Shown here: in pieces, positions 10,701-21,300 of the stretch
Position numbering within the stretch: position 1 is the first letter of the stretch
How the letters are laid out: the number at the start of each line of letters is the position of its first letter
DNA from: Lepisosteus oculatus
Taxonomy: Eukaryota > Chordata > Actinopteri > Semionotiformes > Lepisosteidae
NCBI RefSeq assembly: GCF_040954835.1
Contig: NC_090716.1
Span: 4,017,605-4,081,604, forward strand
Direction of reading: 5' to 3'
DNA: 64,000 bases
Program-made: the position numbers and the translations under genes
Notes under the pieces: generated by a model
What the model saw: only the letters and a program-made list of their open reading frames with translations
Database searches by the model: none
Told to the model about the DNA's origin: nothing

Positions 10701-13399
10701 GCTCGAATACAGAGCGAACATAAAAGCCCGTACACGGACAACTGGAAAAACTTAAAATCAAAGGAAGCACTCGCTGTTTTATTTATTCGTCAGCCAAGCC
10801 ACGCCAACCAAGCATGCAGAATTGTCACATTATTGGTATGCTTGGTCACTGAGAACTTGATGCCTAGTGCATCAGATCAGTTAACCCATAATCTTCCCCA
10901 ACTATGACTCTAAATAGTTCAGAACTTATACCACCAGGACCAAACAGGCAGTAAATTAACCAACTGCTCCTCAAAAACCCCTCAACAGTTTATTACTGAC
11001 TAGGAGGTAAATAAGCCAGTTGAATCATGGCCACCAGAATCGGTGTGTGAGCTTCACTGGGTAAAATGCCTACCACTCACCTCCTACCAGCGAGTACTGG
11101 GTGTCATACTGAAACTCTGCCCCTGTGCCTGCCTCCTCACTCCCGGTCTGGCCAGCAGGGTGTCTGGGGGTCTGGGGCTGATCTTTGGGGTCAGGGCGAG
11201 GTGGGGTGGGCGCTGGGGCTGAGGAAGCTACTGTGGTGCGCTCCGCGGCCTGGCCTGGCTGCGTTGTGATGGCGTCGATCTCCTGTCAGGTGGAAAACAA
11301 AAAAACTGAGGAAAGGCCTACAAAGCGATATTTTGTTCAGCCTCTAAAATCTAGAGCAACATTCTGACAAACTAGTCTCTAGCCAGGGGAGGGAGGAGGG
11401 GGGGCATCTCGTTGGTATCCACTTTGCTAGCCTAAAGTCCAAAGAATAAAGGAACATACAACCTCTGGCTATTGCACATGTCAGGTGCAGGAAACCTAAG
11501 AAGTCCTTCTGATTGCCTCCTGAAGATCCTATATGAAATGAGCTACCAGGCTTGCTCAATCCTGCATGTTTTCCGGCTGCTACATTCTGAATTACACCCT
11601 TTGGCACCATTTCTCTGCAAGGGCAGTAATGGCTGCAGTGGGTGCCGTCTCTGACTACGTAGCTTCGCTTTGCTTAAAGCGTTTCTGCTTCGATACCCAG
11701 AGGGGGGTGTACAATGTTCTCCTGGGAGGAGGGTGCCGGATACTCACGGCCAGGAAGTTGGCGAGGGTGCTGTCAATATCCGCAGACTGGTTGTGGTTGG
11801 CGTTTGAGGGAGCGGGCTGTGAATCGGCACCGTCCTCTTCCTCGCTGTCTTCGTAGGCCCCCAGCAAGGAAAGGCCCCCTGCGGAAGTAGAGGAGAAAAC
11901 GGACACCGTTGTCTCACTACAGATGACTGGCACACGTTAGAGATGGCAAGCTCACATCTGAGGCTGTGTGCTTAAATCTGTTCATCTGTACTCTCTTCCC
12001 ACACCTACTTGAAGCCAGAGATATGGGCACAGGAAGAGTGACGACCCACCCTCTTTTGGCAGCGTTGCTTTTAACACCAACACGCATAACAAATCCTTTC
12101 AGTGAGACTGAGAAAGATTCAGCTCCTCTTACCTGTAGCTTTCACAGATGGAGGCTTGGTTTCCATAAGGTTGTCTTTAGAGATCTGAGGGTGAGACGCA
12201 TCTCCACTCCCATCCTGCTCATCTGACAAACACCACAGGGAGAAGGGTTATTCCACAACCCCCAGGAATAAAACAGAATGAAATAAACCATCTATTGCAT
12301 GAGGGGGCACTGCCTTCATTTGAATAGTCCTTTCCTGCGCAATGTCACTTAAAAGGCTAAAATTTGCTTCCTCCGGTAAATCAGGGCAAAGTTAACCCAT
12401 ATGAACACATCCCTCCAAACCCTACAAATCTGGAAAACAAGGAATGAGTACAACAGTCCAATCTCACATTCTTCCCCCATTAGTGCTGTCATTACAGCTC
12501 TAGTGACTCGCAGCTCAATGATGTTTAAAGGTTCTGTAACCAGACAGAACAGAAAACTACAGCGTGAAGTTCATTCGCAAATACTTAAAGGTGTCGCATT
12601 ACTGTAATGAATAAGCAGACGTGTTGCAAACAATATTGGTCTGGCACATGGACGGAGTAACCCCATCCCGACACTGATCATCTGCTGTAGCACCGGTTTT
12701 CAAGGGATGCAAGCAGGCTAATCTAACAAAATTCAAGGCAGAAATCAAGGTCCACATTAGTTCGTGTTAATACGCCGCTAGCGAGGCCTCCATTTCTATA
12801 TCGTTTTAAACACCACAGGGAACGTTTCGATACGCCACTGTTTCGCTGCATTCCGATGTCTGACCCGTTAAATCAATAACCTCACACAAGCAGAGACGTT
12901 ACCACGTTCAGAATCTGAAGTCTAGCTTCTGTTCCTTCCCTCTCAAATATACAGCGGGGCACATAGTATAAATATATAGGATAATACCCACACTAGGCAA
13001 GCACCCGTCTCAGATACACTGCAGTTTGAACACGCAATGCATGTACGCCAATGCACCTCCCCAGTGAAACCCCCCGTTGTAGAAACCCGGGTTTCCCTGG
13101 GTTGTTTTTGAGCACGACACTACACCTCGTACAGACTCCTGTCCGCCGGCCCACCGGCGCGCCGCCACAGGCAGCAGCAGCCAGTATTCAAACCCATCTA
13201 GCCCCGTCTGCTTCCGCCCACCCCAGCCCGAGGACTGAGACGAGGCCTAAGCCCGACAACCGACCGAACTACCTTCCGAACCGGATCCGGCACCCTCTTC
13301 ACGACAGCCGGCGCCGCCCGCAGGGAAACCGCGAGGCCCCGGTGGCGAAAGCTGAAGGATGGTCCTGCGACCCGTTCCCGTCCGTGTCTTCTTTCCCAT
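1770..13399 (-). CDS. FNBP4: formin-binding protein 4 (FNBP4), 17 coding exons, 921 aa
   Basis: FNBP4 is a WW-domain adaptor; family members bind proline-rich ligands such as formins and are found with nuclear/splicing factors. Coding exons, 5' to 3': 13399-13273, 12222-12133, 11878-11748, 11282-11081, 10585-10438, 9630-9519, 9343-9005, 8637-8436, 7931-7813, 7630-7526, 6622-6489, 5475-5300, 4924-4632, 3716-3575, 3110-2914, 2303-2146, 1860-1770. Every junction is AG/GT and every phase matches, for 2,766 bases in total. The start at 13399 gives MGKKTRTGTGRR followed by ILQLSPPGPRG, an N-terminus that matches the vertebrate protein as I recall it. WW1 lies at residues 188-219 and WW2 at 563-592. 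Two runs of eight prolines lie at 667-684, followed by an acidic stretch (EDGEIEEVEMEDED). The tail carries the conserved KMPSLVKKWQSIQ and ends KRRKVMQSS. The protein is about 95 residues shorter than the human one. The donor of exon 6 (GTCTGT at 9518) is weak and is the least certain boundary. Confidence 0.95.
2914..3134 (-). other. FNBP4: FNBP4 exon 15 with two in-frame acceptors
   Basis: A minus-strand AG before 3110 (ccctgcag, then GTCCTATG) and another before 3134 (aatgcag after a long T run, then GCCTGTG) both join the preceding exon in the correct frame. The difference is exactly 24 bases, or eight residues. The upstream acceptor has the better pyrimidine tract. The CDS count above uses 3110. 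The exon ends in the conserved KMKKVKKDK. Confidence 0.7.
3876..4080. other. unassigned intronic sequence
   Basis: In the intron between FNBP4 exons 13 and 14, an open plus-strand frame runs through here. It has no recognisable domain, start context or splice partner, and I cannot assign it to a repeat family. Confidence 0.3.
4246..4401 (+). repeat. 5S-derived SINE, 3' fragment (copy 1)
   Basis: The fragment matches the 3' half of the SINE family found at 27,236: the actggcttcatca block, the agctggtgtgtggtg block, the ggagtgtcca block and a TAT-rich tail. The head and middle are missing and the copy is strongly diverged, so it is old. Confidence 0.7.
4488..4577 (+). repeat. LINE 3'-tail remnant (copy 1)
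   Basis: The words 'ttggcttctctcaggaagaagctgg', 'gatcaatgagcaacta' and 'taccaaacgagcc' correspond to the tail of the LINE-like repeat best preserved at 35,955-36,486 and 60,295-60,650. It abuts the donor of FNBP4 exon 13. Confidence 0.5.
4632..4924 (-). other. FNBP4: FNBP4 exon 13: polyproline and acidic region
   Basis: The exon encodes two octaproline runs separated by DS, then LSEDGEIEEVEMEDEDGE. The proline runs are candidate SH3/WW/profilin-type ligands. The opposite strand shows an apparent glycine/serine ORF here, which is only the reverse reading of the proline codons. Confidence 0.9.
5300..6622 (-). other. FNBP4: FNBP4 exons 11-12: second WW domain split by an intron
   Basis: Exon 11 (6622-6489) ends in GWLCHWD plus AG. 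Exon 12 (5475-5300) resumes with A GAA CAC, giving R-E-H-R-R-Y-F-Y-V-N-D and then SQWEFPD. The intron interrupts the WW domain between its first tryptophans and the YFY core. Joining phase 2 to phase 1 restores the arginine codon. Exon 11 also carries a helical block, TRITDWREGALNGNYLKRR, conserved in FNBP4. Confidence 0.93.
6623..7525. other. FNBP4 intron 10, AT-rich, nothing recognised
   Basis: About 0.9 kb of AT-rich unique-looking sequence separates exon 10 from exon 11. No repeat, RNA gene or coding segment is visible. Confidence 0.4.
8215..8372 (+). repeat. LINE 3'-tail remnant (copy 2)
   Basis: It contains 'ctttctttacccagtgggttgcaggaatacgg', 'ctgctgaagctggatgag' and 'atcaattaactaactgccaaat' in the same order as the other LINE-tail copies. 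It lies in the intron just after FNBP4 exon 8. Confidence 0.6.
10030..10268 (+). repeat. interspersed fish repeat (copy A)
   Basis: The segment carries 'ccattttctaaccat', 'tctggactgtgggaagaaa', 'aacgcagggagaccatacaaact' and 'gaactgaacccagggccc'. These words recur in the same order at 37,879-38,112 and belong to a very common fish interspersed repeat. The family name cannot be fixed from sequence alone. Confidence 0.65.
10438..10585 (-). other. FNBP4: FNBP4 exon 5: first WW domain
   Basis: This exon encodes MGDWQEVWDENTGCYYYWN then THTNEVTWQLP. That is a complete WW fold signature: a first tryptophan, the central aromatic triplet YYY, and a second tryptophan followed by proline. The phase is 2 bases in and 2 bases out, fitting the exons on both sides. 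Confidence 0.95.
12223..13272. other. FNBP4 intron 1
   Basis: This 1.05-kb intron lies after the first coding exon. Its promoter-proximal end (13,130-13,272) is G+C-rich with many CpG dinucleotides, and the rest is unremarkable. No repeat or RNA gene was recognised. Confidence 0.5.
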
Positions 13400-13600
13400 T
13401 CCTTTTTCCACCCCCAAAAGGTTAAACTGGAAAACGGCAGCAGCAACACCGCCGACCGAGTGCAGCCCGACTCGACACACAACAGCGCAACAAAGAGGCC
13501 CGGAGCGGAAGTGACGATGCTCACAGGGCTAAGCGTCACGCTCGCTCGCGGACACTCACAGGAAAGAGCGTCACGTCTACAGGGCTGCGCTCTGCTGCAC
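13130..13600 (-). promoter_or_regulatory. FNBP4: CpG-rich FNBP4 promoter and first exon
   Basis: CpG dinucleotides are dense across the first coding exon and about 200 bases upstream, in contrast with the AT-rich surroundings. No TATA box is evident before the start at 13399, consistent with a housekeeping CpG-island promoter. The exact transcription start cannot be read from the sequence. Confidence 0.5.
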
Positions 13601-13889
13601 GCTGTTCGGGTTACTGTATACAGCATCTATAAAAGAATGCGTTTAAACGTCGATGATGTAGCTTTCCTTGATGCGTCCCATTGCGCTGTTTAACTGTACA
13701 AAAAACAGAAACTGTAATGAATTGTCAGAAACACCCGCACGTTTGAGCAGCAAGTGGTGATTGGATTTCTGCAGCCTGATTTGTTAGAATTAAGATTATT
13801 GGACGTCTGTGTGATTAATACTAATTAAGATACTGTAGCTAAACTTAAGAAGAGGTTTTGTGACATGAGGACAAACTTGTTAAAATTAA

Positions 13890-13995
13890 GCCCCACCTGG
13901 ATGATGCACCAGTCCTCTCACACACACCAGCTGTCAGTGGGAAGGAGAGCAGAGTGACGAAGCCAGTTCATAGAGGGGGATTATTAGGAGGCCAT
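13890..13995 (-). repeat. 5S-derived SINE, internal fragment (copy 2)
   Basis: It matches the reverse of the SINE at 'cccacctggatgatgc', 'caccagctgtcagtggg' and 'ggggattattaggaggccat', then stops abruptly. The 0.2-kb repeat at 13,996 begins exactly at this break. Confidence 0.7.
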
Positions 13996-14213
13996 AATCA
14001 CAAAACAAGATAGTATTTTTTATAGGGAACACATCTGATGATCGCCACATTATCCCACAGGATATGGAGCACAGAGTCCTGGTAGTCTCTGGATCTCTGC
14101 CTGCTGTGAAATCCACTGTGGAAGCCATCTGTTAACTGTATACATGTGGAAGACAGCAGCTGATGGTACAAGTCAAACTGCGCTTTTTGATCAACCTGCC
14201 GTTTCTTTTTCCA
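13996..14213 (-). repeat. unexplained 0.2-kb repeat, copy 1
   Basis: It is nearly identical to 16,496-16,714 and in the same orientation. One minus-strand frame is open through this copy (84 residues, 14249-13998, including DLYHQLLSSTCIQLTDGFHSG). The second copy carries a 5-base insertion (gggct) that breaks that frame. I recognise no protein family. It may be a piece of a mobile element or of a duplicated gene exon. Confidence 0.75.
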
Positions 14214-14775
14214 TTTACGGCTTAAGCAGAATATGAAATCACAAACCATTTTAAAATCCGGACTAAAAGAAGATAAATATTTGTGACCCTGTGTTCTAAC
14301 AGGAGGCCTTTCGGTTCCTCAGCCGCTACTTGATCAACAACTTGACCTTGCTTGGTGCGTGTTCCAGACCTTCACAGCCCTCATGACATGTTCTTCTGAA
14401 AATAAGATTTAAAACAATCATAATAGGTCCGTGTGGCACACGCACACAGAACTATGAAACACCCTGCTGTTCCATCTCCATGTGATGACACATTCCAGCT
14501 TTTATAATGGAGAAATAAAACAATAATGGCGTTTGAGCTATTGGAGCACTTTCTGAGCAGGTTTGGTAGTATTCCAAATTGGGATACTTGCGCTCAATCT
14601 CAGGTAACCACAGCAACCACACCCCAATCCCAGCCTGTGACAAATGACAGAGGGCATCAAAGAAGCAGTGACTCTGAAATAAGACATGATTTATGGATTA
14701 CTGAAAACTGGGGGAAAAAAAACAAAAAACTTTGCTCATTCAATACTCAGTGTTTGCTATAACAGAAAGCAGGAG
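14214..14775. other. intergenic sequence between NUP160 3' end and FNBP4
   Basis: No gene is recognised. Minus-strand words near 14,330-14,390 (ggtctggaacacgcaccaag, gttgttgatcaagtagc) faintly resemble the LINE tail repeated elsewhere in the window, too weakly to call. Confidence 0.4.
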
Positions 14776-14796
14776 CCACACCTTAAGAAGTAACAT

Positions 14797-14802
14797 TTTA
14801 TT
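14797..14802 (-). terminator. NUP160: NUP160 poly(A) signal (AATAAA)
   Basis: The minus strand reads GTCAATAAAATG here, 0.5 kb after the NUP160 stop at 15321. Cleavage would fall near 14,775-14,790. The 3' UTR is then about 15,320 to 14,780. Confidence 0.7.
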
Positions 14803-15320
14803 GACTGCAAATACAGAAAATGACAAAAATTCAGAAAACTCTTAATTTACAGGCACCCCGCAGGTGAAACTCACAGGCCGAGTACAAAACACTACAAATC
14901 CACAACAAACGCAAGGGTGGAAACAAGATGTTTGTTACCATGTACTTTTTAGGTATAAAGAAGAAAATATACAGTATTTTTTTCAATCCTAGTGACAAAC
15001 ATTCTTGAATGAGTCCCAGTCAGACGTTTTTAGGGGAAAAAACGCAACATACATACACGTATTGTACATGATCAGGCATTGTAAGAGCAAACCGGTCTGT
15101 GACATCGAATAAAAACCAGACCAGGAGCAGTGGCTGAATCACTGAGAGCAAACCAACATTCCAATGAAAAATCTCTATTTGTATATAAACAATATTCCTT
15201 TACTGTCAATAGAAAAATACACTTCAGGTTATTTTATCGTGGTCTGAAATGGGTTCAATGCACAGGTGAAAAGGCAGTGCTCTGGTGTGAACAGCTCGGG
15301 TTCGAGACCCCCGGTAGGGA

Positions 15321-18300
15321 CTATAGTTTCATTGTTTTCTGGAAGGTGGCCTGCTCCACAAGTCTGTGGTAATGACCCAGCTTCTCCTGCAGCTTCTGGT
15401 ACAGCTGAGAATGAAAGACAAGAACCAGGTTTGCTTCAAATTTCCAGTCTGTTTCACAAGCAGGTATGGATAAGCATGTTAGTTGCCATAAATCACAGAT
15501 TTCATCACCATCTCCACAACTAGTGACATAATCCAAATGGGTGATAAGAAGAAAAAAAAGCCAAAACATGGTGGAAAGTATTCTTTAGAAAAGCAATCGG
15601 GAGCTTTATAAAACTTATAAGTGACAACAGGTTAAGTCCCGTTACCCAGAAGATCCTGGGTTTGCCATAAAAAACTGGCGCAACTTATCAGCTATATCAC
15701 AGATGTTTATCCACACTAAACATTCCCTGATCAATTTTTACAAATCCCCGTTTGCAAAACCAGATGTAGAATCAACTCACGTTGGCATTAAAGGCGTTGG
15801 CCTGGTTCTCGCTGAGGGTCTGTAGCAGCTGATCAATGGACAGATAAGGAAGCCAGGCCAGGGGACCAGTGGCTGACAAAGGCTTCTGAAATATTTAGAA
15901 GAGCAGAAGTTTGGTTAAGCATGTGAATAATTAAAAATGAACAGGAAAGCGCCGACACTGGCATCATCCAAAATGACTATGTCTAAAAACTAAATGATTT
16001 CCTCTGTCCCTTTTTCTCCTTTTCCACCAAGTATATTGCTCTGGCGTTTTCTGTAATGAAATAAGTATGTGACTGTCCTGTGCTTCCCCTCTGTTCTTAT
16101 GAGAGAATAACTGTCAAGGCACATCTGGAAAAGTGCATGATATAAACAATGCAAAGATTTGTGCCTGAGAACACACTTGTTTAGTCTGTCTATATGACAA
16201 CGCTGATTAATCCTTGAAGATCTAGTACAGTCTGTTTCGGTGTCATGTTTACAAAGTCCTTCCTTGAGATAATCCATCAGAATGAAACGAGATATTGACA
16301 AATCGGTTCTCCTTGTACAGGATGGTGTAAGAAATTGCTTATATAATTCAGCAGTTACCGTATGCTGTATCCCATATTCGTGTGTGCTTAGTAAGTCACT
16401 CCTTGGTGGGGAGGAAAGTGATTTTCTCCACCTTCAAGTCTTTAGAATTAATTCTTTGGACAAATTTCCGACATTTTCTTTTACGGAACGTAGTGATAAT
16501 CACAAAACAAGATGGCATTCTTTTTATAGGGAATACATCTGATGATCGCCACATTATCCCACAGGATATGGAGCACAGAGTTCTGGTAGTCTCTGGATCT
16601 CTGGGCTGCCTGCTGTGAAATCCACTGTGGAAGCCATCTGTTAACTGTATACATGTGGAAGACAGCAGCTGATGGTACAAGTCAAACTGCGCCTTTTGAT
16701 CAACCTGCCGTTTCTGTACAAGTCGAAAGTTTCTCTCGGATCAACCCTTTTGTTTCTTATAAAGCCTACTTACTGCTTATTATTTACAGTTTGATTTCCT
16801 TACACAGAGACAACCGATGGAGAAGCATGTGATGGATTTTAGGTGGCAGGGAAAACAAAAAGGGAATGTCTTTTTCCACACGGCTTACTTCAAATCCAAA
16901 GTACTGGTGGCCTTTTCCAAGAAGGGCATCCACATATTCCAGCACCAGCTCCCCTGCCGCCTCCAGGAGGTCGTAATTCAGGTAGAGGCGCAGCAACCCT
17001 GCGGCGTCCACCACCTGCACGAGCGGAAAAAAAACAGCTGACAGAGCGACCGGAGGCACAGAACACTTCCCTGCTTGTCATCTGGAGCCGCTCGTGAACC
17101 AGGCGCCGCATCAGAAATCAAATCAATCCCACAACTCAGCTGTGGCGCAGATTTACTGTTGGCAAGAGCACGGATCTGCTGGCAGATCTCGCAGGACTTC
17201 TAATGGCCCATCAGCACCAAAGCATTAGGACACTTCTGAAGCTACAGGACATTCACACTGGCACCCACGCCCCTGTGAAAGGTACGCGCCACAGCCGAAC
17301 GTGGGGCAACACGCTGGAAACCGGAGGCGCGCTGCAGCCAAACAAACATTAAGGAGCTACAACTGCCCACCTTGTACCCGTTGACCAGCCAGTCCGGTAA
17401 GGGCACGCCATGCGACAGCAGCTTGTCGAGAACGCAGCGGTGGTACTGGGCATTCTGGGATGGGTACCTTTCCAGGTAAGAGGACAGCAGACGCCAGGCC
17501 TCATCCGTGGCACTAAGGTGGAGACAAAGACCATCGTCAACATGGGTCCCTTTCTGGGATTCGACGGTGGGTGGCAGCAGCAAGGATGATGGCACAGCCG
17601 GTGATTTCTTTCTCCGGCTGCTCTGCAGGCTACAGTTACCACCAAGCTCGTCCGCCATGTTAGCTGTGCCACTGTGACAAAGTAAAAGACACTGGACGGC
17701 CAAAGGGCAGAAAACAGCACATCACTCCTTTGCGTGAAAGAGCACCTTCTGCTTTATCACAAGGAAATAGGGAAATCGCGAACACCAGGGAAGCACTGCT
17801 CAGCGACATTAGGCAGAAGATAGGGGTGCAACGACATCATAGAAGGGTTCCAGAGCAGGGAAAGACTTACAAGAAACTAACAAGCTAGAGGTGACTGCTA
17901 TCGTGTCAGAGGAACTCAGTCATGCATCTGTTTACAGTGAGTTACTGATGCATCCCACTGCTACCACCATATGTAACAGATCCATCACTCGGGTAGCTTG
18001 CCACATAAGGACCAGCTTCATCCGCAGGCAACCCAGGTCTGAAATTCCATGTTTGGTTTTGGCAAGAATATACCACAGCAGAGATATTGGCCCAAGGTTG
18101 GGAATCAAGATACAACTGCTTTAATCAAGACATTGGAAGTCTTGGCTTTAGCCACAACCCAAGTGTGAAATCGGTAACAGAACTCACCTCGATTCTTTGG
18201 TGGTGATTACAGAGGACAGCTGATTAGCAGCAAGCCAGTTCCAGGCTTCATTCTGGTGTGCTTCTCCGCCATATTGCAGCTTAATACACCTACAAGGACA

Positions 18301-21300
18301 GCAGGGAGAACAGCTACTAGCATCACCAATGGCAGAAGAGGATCGTCCGAACAATCCTCAAGGTCACATCGAGGATAACAACACAGAATTAAAATGTATG
18401 CAATAACCTTATCCATTTATCTCAGCCCTAATTTTCTGTTAAACGCTTATAGCTGGTTTATCTATTTCCTTTCACCGAAGGCTATGAGGCAACTTGAGCA
18501 TTTAGCAACGGGGGCATCCTAAATGGTTCTCGAGGCATGAAAACGAGTCCCGAGTCCTGCTGTAATGCTATTGAGTAACAAGAAACCTGTGCTCATGAGG
18601 CCTCAACGCTGTAAAGCTCGGTTATATTCACACATGGTTAAGACTGCAAACAGCACGTCCCACACACTGGCAACGGCCCCAGCAGGTCTTCTCCCCCTTT
18701 GAACCCCGTCAGCCTCAGGCGTGGGTGACCTACTTGAAAGCCAGCCCTTCGAAGACGGGCGTGAGGGGGAGCTGAAAGGTCTGGCAGAGCGACAGGGCCG
18801 CGTCGAACAGCCCGGCCTGCACCAGCAAGGTCACCATCTCCACCGCCGAAGCGCTTCCTGTGAATCGGAGAGGGTTACAACGAGCCCCAGCCCCTGCTCA
18901 GAGACGTGCTTTGCATTTAAAGCCAGAACAAAAGGCTCCTAAATCCAGCCTTTCCAGAAAGATCTTCCCTGGACATTTCCCAAATCTCAGTCTCAAAACG
19001 ACGACATACAGTGGCTCCCCAAGTCCCAGTGACGTAAGAAGCACAAAAAAGTCAGGATAAAAAATTCTAACCTGTGGGGTCAGACGAATGTTACGGGGAG
19101 GGGGCCTCAGTTTCCCTGCCATGAAAGCCCTAATGTGGGAGGGAGCACACCCACCTGCAATGGCAGCAGAGGAGGGATCGTGCTGTGCCAGGGTCAGGCG
19201 ATTCCGAGCCAGGATGTACTCCTTCTGTAGATCCTTCAGCTCCAGGATGTCAATATGACGGCTCACTACAGCAAAACAAAACTACAGTCTAGCATCACGG
19301 CTTCTACGTGCAGGCTGGATTGTAAAAAAGCTACAGCCGACAATTTCGTATCAAGTGGTTTTTACATAATACAATACTATAATATCACGTGAGATTCTTA
19401 ATTACAAAAACAAATGTCAGAAAGTAATGGGTCATATGTTTGTAAACGTAACGTTCATTTTGAGTATTATTATTATTATTATTTTTATTATTATAGCTTA
19501 CAAAAGTACTTCCAGGTGCACCATAATGCCCTCCGATCAACATATTTACCCACAAACACACACAAAAACGTAAGACCAGGGAAGGGTGACCTGCTGCTGC
19601 TCACAGCTCTTGTGTCCTGGGTCCGATTCTAGCCTGGAACTCCCACTGCATAAAGTCTGCCTGTTATCTGGGACTCATAAACTACCTCCTGCATGTGTGT
19701 GTGTGTCTCCTGGTACACTGTCCCACCTTGCACCCTGTTCCTGCCAGGTGAGGTCCACTGCCACCCCTGAGTACAAAGCAGTCACTGAGAGAGGACAGGT
19801 GAATAAACGACCCCCAGGTCAGCCTTATGGAAACGCTGGGCCTCTGTTCAGCCCGAGACGGGTGGATGAGGTGATGATCATCATCATCAAGCTCTGCATC
19901 ACGTGTGCAACACAGGTGACTGACACCAACGTCAAAGTGTTTGACAAACGCAGAGCTGTGGGCTTCTCAAGCAGAGAAGAACAAGTCAACTTCCCCAAGA
20001 CTTCTGAGGGTAAAGTCATCTAACTCCCTGTGTAGCTGCTGGGAGAGAGGGCTGGGCTGGGGTGTGGTACCTGGGCCTGCAGCACACTCTCCGTCGTGAC
20101 TCCTCTTCGGGGAAGCCCCCGGCCGCTCGTACTGGGGAGAGCAACGCAGACACAGGCCGTTAAACGAGCGCCAATCCAGGCAGAGGCAGAATTACCAGAA
20201 AAGACTGCTTCTGCCCTTCCTTGCGAGGTGAAAAGAGAAATGCATTTGATCAAACCCCGTTGCATGCCGTAGGAGCAAAGAAAAAAGGCCGGGAGAGCGT
20301 CTCCCCCACACCACCGCCCAGCCCCAACAGCCGGCCCCCCCGGAAACTGCTCACCACTCCGCCGGACACCGGCTGCACGATCCAGGCATACTCGGGCCGG
20401 ATGAGGCGCAGGCAGTTCATGGCAGCCAGGTAGCAGTTGACCTGCTTCTGCAGCCCGTGACGCGTGCGCACCTCCCTGCCCAGACGCATCCCGTACTCGA
20501 ACATCACTGTGCCGGCTGGAGGGGGGGAGCGAGAAACACACTGATGACACGCTTCCCGTTCTCCCTGCGCCTGTGCGCTGAGCATCTCCATCAGTCGAGG
20601 AGCTGGCTGGCTGTCTTCTGGGAGCTTGGCAATGGCAGATCTCTGAAGGCTGCAAACAATCCCAGGGCCCATACCTAATATCTGGTGCCCAACGCTACCG
20701 CAAGAAACACAGGCCTGTATCTGCTGCAGATGGGCCAGTAAGAGCAAAGATCGCCTCCTTTACGACATCAAGGAGGGATGTGCTTAATCGCCTTCTTAAT
20801 TACTTTGTCAAAAGAAGCAAACTTTTTTAATCACACAAGCACAATGATGAGAGATTCCTGGAGAATCTGTGGATTAAGTTGAATTTTTCCCTCTTTATCC
20901 GCTACTCAGGCAAACTCCAGACGACCGTAGATAACTCCCAGTAACAAAAAATAAGAACACAGAACAATGAAAGTACTAAAGATAGCAACTGATCGCTGTG
21001 CTTTTTTAATGCCTATGATTTCTAAAAATATGTTATTGACGTCTTTGTTTAGTATTCTAGGGAGGATTTTGAAATGCCACCTTTATTTAATAACTTTTAA
21101 ATTAATCCCGGGATGCTTCGCCCTCTCTGTCACATACTCGGATGGTAATCGGGTTGGAACCACACCTTTCCTGTAGTTGTGCCGGTTGATATGGAAAGCA
21201 TACAGCAGCTCATAGTAATTGTGAGTCATCAGGTCCACTGCTCTGGCACGGGACTCAATTATACTGACCACCTGAGACAAGAAATAAATACATTAAAAAC

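Noticed and set aside
15265-15320. tRNA-like cgggttcgagaccc in the NUP160 last exon/3' UTR
   Set aside because: No A box or cloverleaf. The sequence runs straight into the NUP160 stop region.
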